A stretch of 64,000 nucleotides of DNA from Owenia fusiformis (Eukaryota; Annelida; Polychaeta; Sabellida; Oweniidae): NCBI GenBank assembly GCA_903813345.2, contig CAIIXF020000010.1:684001-748000 (forward strand), in the 5' to 3' direction. Below, in pieces: positions 56,583 through 64,000 of the stretch; the first letter of the stretch is position 1, and the number at the start of each line of letters is the position of its first letter. Under the pieces are notes generated by a model, which did not search any database, had not been told where the DNA came from, and worked only from the letters and a program-made list of their open reading frames with translations. Position numbers and translations under genes: made by a program.

Positions 56583-57564
56583 AACTAACATCGTATGTGT
56601 ACAAAATAGAGAATTCCTTCCCAATATAGTGCTATTCCACACCATTGAAAAAACAGTTATTTACAAACCTGGCTGCTCTTCTCTGCTCCTGTTCCAACAT
56701 ATCAATATTTTTGCCGGTATGGATCCCATGCAGAACTGGCATATTCTGCAGGACTAGTGTCTTATATGCCTGAGCCTTCACTTTTTAAGGCCATTGATGG
56801 AGGTTGCGTCTGAGGAACCAAAGCACTTTATTGGCTTTGGATAGTTTGAATATATGTAGTCAAGCGTACATTATTTGTGATGTCAATACATATATGTAGG
56901 TATGGGATGTGTGTTACCGACTTTAGGTTTTCCCCTAGAATGGTGTAGATGTGAATGGTAGGAGATTTACCTTTGTGAATATTCAGCACATAACTCGGAG
57001 CCTGATTGCAGTTTGCACACTTCGTTTAACATATGCCAGCAGATGAACTGGAATCAATATTCAATGTACGTACATGTACAGTACACCTACTAATAAGGTG
57101 TCCCAGGAACTGTTACAAAGAAACAGTGGAGCTTCGTGTCAAATTGTGTTGATCGTCAAATGGGATGGAATATTATATGAACGAACAAAAGGATATTATC
57201 TTTAACATTCATGGCACAATTCCAATTATATGTGGTAGCTGGGGGAACTAATACAAACACGAGTTTTACCAAAACAACTGGCCACGAGAGATTTTCGAAT
57301 GATAATTCCCGACTGTGCGCCCGTTTATGAAGAAACTTGAGGTAAGCTGGCGTGGGACATGGGTGAAAATGGTAGATAAATATGTGATTCAACTTATTAG
57401 ACCATAAACAGATCGGATAATTATTGTGAATTACGATTCAGTCTATGACCTACCTGTCCGTGATTTCTACTCGAAGGGGCGGTATTTCTACTCGAAGGCG
57501 CGGTAACCTCTACCGAAAACGGCGGTATGAACGGGAAGTGGCGAATTTGATCCCTACCTGTGTG

Positions 57565-58310
57565 TAGACAACCCTGAGACAACCTGATCACCAAAAAATC
57601 AAAATTAAAAAAACGCGGGTTTTTAGAACTCAGGATTCCCCTGAAATTATTGAAATATACAGAGGAAAATAATAAAATAAATTGTTCTCACCTATTGTCG
57701 GGACATAAATACTATTCGCAAATCAGGTTTATATTGGACTACAACACCATTTATGAGCGTAAATGTACAAATAGATTGGAAATTAACTTTTTTCAACTTT
57801 CACATTTGAGTTACGTCAATCCTTGCAACTGTGGTGAATCGAAATCATTATTGAAATGTTTAAATCTCATTCAAATGATAGATTCAATATTTATATTAGA
57901 TTAATTCTGATAAAAGCATGGTACAATAATTTTAATTAAATTTAATGTGACTAATTTTCATCAAAAATGTTATAGTTTCGATACGATTTTCAACCGTCAA
58001 CAAGGTTGCGGTTCTCCATAAGAATGGCGGAATTATCGAGATAACTGGAAATCTACCTGCTCCTGATTACAGGTGTATTTTGTTCCCATATAGCAATTCA
58101 CAATTATCTAATTGTTATACTTAAAACAATATGTATCGTGCCGATGGACATAGCGATAAAAATACAGATTTGGAATCAAATAAGTCAAGAAAACGGACCC
58201 AATCGTAAGTGTTATTTATTTTTTCATTTGTTAAAAAAATCTGATTTTTTAGACACTATTCTCCGTGCCTCCGTCACGGCCCATCGATTCAGAATTTCCG
58301 GAAACCTACC
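57565..58310. other. AT-rich, no gene seen
   Basis: Short ORFs (57650-57904, 58138-58356) show no recognisable domain. Nothing else supported. Confidence 0.4.
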
Positions 58311-58424
58311 TGTATCAGATGCTGGCACAGTTTTGCCGGAAGTTTGCAAGAAGTAACTTTTGGCAATGCAGTATGTTAGAGTAACCTAGTAGGTGTAAGA
58401 AAATATAAGGTGATGGCCTTTTAA

Positions 58425-58838
58425 GGTCAGGGTGCATGATGGGAAATTTTCTGCATTCCTCAATTGAGTCACATGTTATTTTTCAAACAAGAATCACTCC
58501 TTCCCTTCATTGTCTATATCTTCCAGTTTTGCACAATGAGTGCACTTATGTGCCTAGAAAAGACTTGTGAGAAGAATGTTTTGAGAAAGTGTATAAAAAA
58601 CAAGAAAATTCAGTGAAAAAAATCAGAAAATTTTCAGAAATTTTTTCACTGAATTTTCTCATTTTTTTATACATTTTACAAAACAAACCTTCTCACAAGG
58701 CTTTTCTAGGCACAGGAGTGCACTCTTTGTGCAAACTTGGAAGATGTAGACAATGTGGGGAAGGAGTTATTCATGTTTGAAAAATAACATGTGACTCAAT
58801 TGAGGAATGCAGAAAATTTCCCAACATGCACCCTGTCC
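58425..58838. mobile_element. Nested MITE with TTAA target duplication
   Basis: The termini GGTCAGGGTGCATGATGGGA and the mirrored TCCCAACATGCACCCTGTCC extend into long arms (CTCAATTGAGTCACATGTTA, TTTTTCAAAC). TTAA flanks both ends (58421-58424, 58839-58842). The opposite arm of the host foldback shows the unoccupied site (GGCCTTTAAAGTGG in complement). The TTAA target is typical of piggyBac-type elements. No ORF. Confidence 0.85.
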
Positions 58839-60539
58839 TTAAGTGGTAAAAACAATTTTCACGGCCGAATTGGACTTCAATTCCTGCGATTTCAGGGGGT
58901 ACTATAAGACTATTTCATAACATAAAGGATATAGTTGCTATTGTTCTGCTTTCTACAGCACACATTACTAGTCCAAAGATGAATAATATCCTAAAGTTAT
59001 AGGCTGATATTTGTATTAGTCTCAGAAATATTGCAATTAATAGGAAAAAATACGCAATTTTGGTCATTTTTAAGTCTCACGTATCTTATATTTGTAGCTT
59101 CCAGCAAAAGATGGCAGCTTAAATAGCTCAAAATTGTTTTCTAAAAACTCATTCAAGCTTTGTTTGATATTGTAATACAATTATAATAATGATAATGTAC
59201 TATTTATGATTTTTAATATGACTTTATAGTACCCTACCCCTGGAAAGTGGGCGTGGTCAATGTTATCATTTTGCAGCATACAATTAAAAACTTGTATTGA
59301 TAGAAAGCAAATCAATGCATATAAAACATCTTCACTTGTTACTTGACAATGTAATTCATTTATTATTAAAATATAGGACTCTACATATTTTATATATACA
59401 ATTTCAATTTTGTACAATGTATCATAATGAAATCTAATAGGCTGTTTCAATTTACAAACTTTTTCTCAGATCACCCTTACCTTTTGACAAAATGATCTAC
59501 TATATGACCAATAGCCACAAAAAATAGCAGGACTGATCAACGTTACCTATGTTTTTTTTGTATGGGGGATCCGCCACAATGCTACAAGTCCATTTTCAGT
59601 GCTTACTATCACATGGAATATAAGTCACAATGTTTCCACAATATCTGGGCAATAAGATAGTGCCATTAAGAATATGTATGCCCAGATTCAAGATCATGGT
59701 GTAAATGCTTGCCGATCTATCAGCTTTCAAAAATGAGGAAAGCTGTATTGAGTGCCATTTCAACTAATTTTGAATTAAAACTGCTACTTATGAATTTTTT
59801 TCTCAACAACTGTGATTTGGTTAGAGTCCAAACACAGGATATCAAGACATAGTGCTACCAAATTCTGGTATTGAAAATTTCAGAGCTCTAGATCAAGTAT
59901 GCATATCTGCATGGACTCTTAAAAAGACCCAAAAGACACAAAATGCAGTCAGATAACGCGAAAAAATGTGACAAAATGCACTATTCAGAACAATTTATCT
60001 CTTAAATTTTACTTTTATTTACCATAATTTCTGATTCTGCCTCTAGTTAGTAATACCAATAATACATATGAGTAGACTTAAGGTCATAGTAAGTGTAGTT
60101 ACAGATTTATTAGCATCTAAAAATGGGAGAAGCAGTGTAGCAAGTGCAATTTTCACCTATAATTCATAATATTAAACTGCAGCTTTCGGGATTTTCTTCT
60201 CTAAAACAAGAATTCCGTGAGACCCCAAAAGACAGGATTCCATATCACTGTACCACCAAATATATATGAGAGTAGTTTCAGGAGGTTATATCAAATAATC
60301 ATTGAACCATTGACACCTAAAAATATGCAAAATACAGTCAGAAATGGTGAAATTGTGATTGTGAAAAAATGTATGTATTCTTAACAATTTTTTAACTAAA
60401 CTGTATTTTATTTAGAACTGAAACTTGAAGTGCTTACTAGGAGTTACATCTAGTTATTATTTATTAAGTGACTTCAGCATCCGGATTGATATAATATAGG
60501 AATATCCTATGGTTTTGAAAAAATATCATTTATATCCAT

Positions 60540-60980
60540 GAGTGGATATTGATATTTTCATGAGTGAGCGCAGCGAGTGAGTGAAGATATTTGTATCCAT
60601 GAGTGGATATAATTGATATTTTTAAAAAAAAATTTATTCATCCCATGGGAAATCATCATCAGCTAAAAAATGTGAAAAATATAATTCGAGAAAAAATTTG
60701 AAAAAATAATTGAAAAAAAATTGTGAAAAAATGTTGAAATTTTTTTTAATATTTTTGAAAATAATTAAAAAATGTAAAAAAGAATTTTTTTTTGAAAAAA
60801 TTCGAAACCATGGAATATCACTTTTCAAACCACCGAATATCACTTTTTAAGACGTGATATTCGATAGTTTAAAAGTGATATTCAATGGTTTGTGAATTTT
60901 TTGCTAAAATATTATAACTTGATCCACATATCAAATATATCTTCATGTGATATTCGATCTATATCCTTGCAACCATGGGA
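60540..60980. repeat. Centre of foldback with A/T-rich tract and hairpins
   Basis: GAGTGAGCGCAGCGAGTGAG lies between ATCCATGAGTGGATAT repeats (60533-60612). It is followed by a poly-A/T-rich tract (60615-60800) and the hairpin AACCATGGAATATCACTTTT / AAAGTGATATTCAATGGTTT. Confidence 0.7.
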
Positions 60981-63374
60981 TAATCACTGATATGCTTAAG
61001 ACCAAAAACCCTATAAAGAATGTTATTATTGAATACTGAGAATACATTATTTCTACCTGAAAGTATTTTGGAACATATCTCTTGCTTAAATATTTCATGC
61101 AATATTACTTTCAAAAACTTTCTTAGAAAAATTAGTCCATCCTATACTTTCACATGTTATTCTCCATTTCGTTTTTAAAAATTGTGGGAGCTTTAAACTC
61201 TAGAAGAGCTTAATTACCAATTATACCATGCACCCTCTTTGCCCTCCGTCGCATTTTTCTTAGAATGGCCAGGCATATTTCAAATTGAAGAGTAAAGTCA
61301 GTTAAAGTGATATATAGCTGTATATAACAACGTATCTTTCACTTGATACTGTGATGTCAAGCTTAAGCATTCAAACAGTGTATTTTGTTCCAAGATACAA
61401 TAAAGTACTGATTTCATTTATTTATCAATTCAGATGCCTTGGAATAGGATAGTTTCTAAATAGCAGAAAAATCAATGAAATCTCGTGCTGCCATCTTTTA
61501 TTCAGCTTTTAACTCGGGCTAGAGCTCCATTCATTTACATGCTAAAATCTTGGAAAAGTGGCTTAATTTCATGATTTATCAAAGTGTGTTTGTTGAATCT
61601 GTATAAAACTTGAATGATATACCACATGATGACCCTGTTTATGTACATGATGTGATTAAACATGCAAATGTTGATTGACATACAAATAATCCACAGATTT
61701 AAAGAATTTTAGCATTGCATCTATGGACATTTGGCCCAAGTTTTTTTAAATTGTTATAGAAAATTATTCAAATTACATAACTGTGTAAATCAAAGCTATT
61801 AAAGGAGAAAACATTTCACTGAATTCAAATATGCCATTTAAAAGAAGGTAATGTAAGTCATTAGAGGTCTAATATGCAAGTCTCTTAAAATCTCACGAAA
61901 AACGAGATTTAGCGAGATTTCAAACGCTATTTGGAAACTATACTATTAAAGTAAACACTTGGTATATATTACCAATATTATTTTTACCTATTATTGGTGG
62001 TACAATGACCAGGTTTCCTTTAATGTCTTTGGTCTTACTGTGCAGTTTGTAAAAAGAAACTTCAGAAAGTTGCAGTCTTAGATGAAAAACTGGTGAAAAT
62101 CATACTTGCTACAGCTTTTCCCATTTTCAGAAGCCAATAGATCTTTACTTCCACTTACTATGACGTTAAGTCTTCTCATATGTATTATTGGTGGTACTAA
62201 CTGGAGGTAGAATCAGAAATTATGTCAAATAAAAGTAACATTTAAGAGATAAATTGTTCTGAATAGTGCATCTTTCATATTTTTCACGATATCTGACAGG
62301 TTTTTTGTCCTTTTGCCTCTTTTTAAAAGTACATGCAGAAGTGAATATTTGATCTAGAGCTCTGAAACTTCCAATATCAGAACTTGGTAGCATTATGTCT
62401 TGGTATCTTATGTTTGGGGTCTACAAAAGTCACAGATGTTGAGAAAAATATTCATTAAGCAGCAGTTTCAGTTCAAAGTTAGTTAAAACTGCACCCACGA
62501 CAGCTTTCTCTATTTTTGAACGCCGATAGATCGGTAAGTATTAGTATTAGGACCTTGAAACTGCTCATATTATGTCTTTGTGGTACTTTCTCATTGCAAA
62601 GGTAATTTGGAAACACTGTGACTTACATTTCATGCGTTAGTGAACACTGAAAATGAAACAGCCTATTAGATTTCATCATGATACATTGTACAAAATTGAA
62701 AACGTATATATAAAATATGTAGAGTCCTATATTTTAGTAATGAATGAATTACAATGTCAAGTAACAAGTGAAAATGTTAAAAATGCATTGATTTGCTTTC
62801 TATCAATATAAGTTTTTAATTGTATGCTGCAAAATGATAACATTGACCATGCCCACTTTCCAGGGGTAGGGTACTATAAAGTCATATTAAAAATCTTAAA
62901 TAGTACATTATCATTATTATAATTGTATTACAATATCAAACAAAGCTTGAATTAGTTTTTAGAAAACAATTTTGAGCTATTTAAGCTGCCATCTTTTGCT
63001 GGAAGCTTAAATATAAGATACGTGAGACTTAAAAATGACTAAAATTGCATATTTTTTTCCTATTAATTGCAATATTTCTGAGACTAATACAGATATCGGC
63101 CTATAACTTTAGGATATTATTCATCTTTGGACTAGTAATGTGTGCTGTAGAAAGCAGAACAATAGCAACTATATCCTTTATGTTATGAAATAGTCTTATA
63201 GTACCCCCTGAAATCGCAGGAATTGAAGTCCAATTCGGCCGTGAAAATTGTTTTTACCACTTTAAAGGCCATCACCTTATATTTTCTTACACCTACTAGG
63301 TTACTCTAACATACTGCATTGCCAAAAGTTACTTCTTGCAAACTTCCGGCAAAACTGTGCCAGCATCTGATACA

Positions 63375-64000
63375 ACCGTTGTTATTGGTTTATGTAAAAA
63401 ATTCTGTGATTTGATACGTCAAAAATAGTTTAGTGAACTTAGTTGACGGATAACAGAAAAGGAAATGATGACGCTCAACTGAGATGATTGGTCCCTGTTT
63501 AAAAGTATTTGACTGTCATTCACTTTCAATATCATTTTGAATATTACATGACAGGCCTGTAGCCTAGACTGTATCCTTCGTCTGAATAAATATTCAGACT
63601 GTAAGTCACCTATTGTAAAATGTGGTGTTGAATAAATGTTACAAATAAGTTTGTTAAATGATAAAATGATTACCTTGTAAAGTACTTACAATATTATTTT
63701 TTCGTATATTGTCCTCTTACTGAAGATATTCATAAAATGTACAGACGCTTCTTGTAGCGAAGCCATTGATTAGGTCAAGCCATTTTGGCAATGCCAATTC
63801 TCACGATAAACGAGATTTAGCCAGTGACGTCAGTCTATTTGTAAACAAATAACACGTGGAGCGGACGGAAGCGTGTTGATAAATTCCATTTGTGCGGGAA
63901 TTTATTAGATCTAGTCATTTATTATCATTATCCCGATTAATTTTCTTCATTTATAGAGTAAATAGAGCGGAAATATTCATGAAGAAGGCCGAGGTAATCA
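63375..64000. other. Right flank, no gene seen
   Basis: No coding exon recognised. A GC-richer segment near 63830-63900 (GTAAACAAATAACACGTGGA) might be a promoter region of a gene beyond the window. Confidence 0.35.

Larger units (their letters stand above)
54677..57564. mobile_element. 2.9-kb element with about 90-bp terminal inverted repeats
   Basis: The left terminus CACAGGTAGGGATCA, then the TACCGCTGTTTTCCGTACAG and CTTCGAGTAGA segments, mirrors the right terminus (CTACTCGAAG, TACCGAAAACGGCGGTA, TGATCCCTACCTGTGTG). No transposase ORF. It encloses the 55610-56582 inverted-repeat element and a minisatellite. Confidence 0.7.
58311..63374. mobile_element. 5-kb foldback element
   Basis: The ends TGTATCAGATGCTGGCACAG and the reverse complement at 63355-63374 match. 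Symmetry continues inward through TAGGTGTAAGAAAATATAAG / CTTATATTTTCTTACACCTA, the block around 58860-59500 (mirrored at 62640-63250) and weaker copies at 59690-60130 (mirrored at 62030-62540). The centre (60806-60893) is a short hairpin with GAATATCACTTTT motifs. The arms also contain internal direct repeats of roughly 360 bp. No transposase is visible. Confidence 0.85.

Overview
This is a gene-poor, AT-rich stretch of a metazoan nuclear genome. It has spliced genes with GT-AG introns, extracellular sushi and PAN/apple modules, a mucin-like membrane protein, and many inverted-repeat DNA elements and satellites. The repeat landscape and domain mix suggest a marine invertebrate. I cannot fix the phylum from sequence alone. 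No prokaryotic gene organisation is visible.

Three protein-coding genes can be reconstructed. (1) A complete checkpoint kinase 1 gene (chk1/CHEK1) lies on the minus strand at 38316-51586. Thirteen coding exons join in consistent phases into 480 codons plus a stop part: 1443 nt, 480 residues. Catalytic residues K38, D130 and D148 fall at the same numbers as in human CHK1 as I recall it. (2) A plus-strand gene (about 10441-13790) encodes a secreted or membrane protein: signal-peptide tail, a galactose-binding-like beta-sandwich domain over three exons, one sushi domain, a long Thr/Glu/Ala repeat, a transmembrane helix and a short tail. (3) A minus-strand gene (28122 down to 17756, 3' end unresolved) encodes a signal peptide, a PAN/apple domain, a Pro-rich 28-nt microexon and a sushi domain. 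A weak single-exon ORF at 31487-31744 is also noted.

The most striking feature is inside chk1. The end of coding exon 3 together with its splice donor has been amplified into 57 tandem 69-bp units (45486-49413). Each unit encodes the kinase hinge and alpha-D segment and ends in an intact donor. The unit length keeps the reading frame, and one 5-bp deletion in unit 33 breaks it. Every variant shared by several units is synonymous. Two further introns of the same gene carry tandem duplications of the opposite boundary: eight 101-bp copies of the exon 2 acceptor plus exon fragment, and a 45-bp duplication at exon 7. Two small DNA transposons also sit within about 13 nt of chk1 donor sites.

The rest is repeat. 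From left to right: a 347-bp tandem array with an inverted end (0.65-5.6 kb); tRNA-like sequences (5.85-6.1 kb); a TA-flanked MITE (7.9 kb); a foldback with ACAACGGTA motifs (8.5-9.7 kb); a tandem array interrupted by a TAA-flanked MITE (14.2-15.4 kb); a foldback with a 5-bp target duplication (19.1-19.9 kb); an inverted repeat (21.6-22.5 kb); a 21-bp minisatellite (22.7 kb); a 162-bp satellite (34.9-35.8 kb); nested inverted-repeat elements (53.6-57.6 kb); and a 5-kb foldback (58.3-63.4 kb) that carries a nested TTAA-flanked MITE in one arm.
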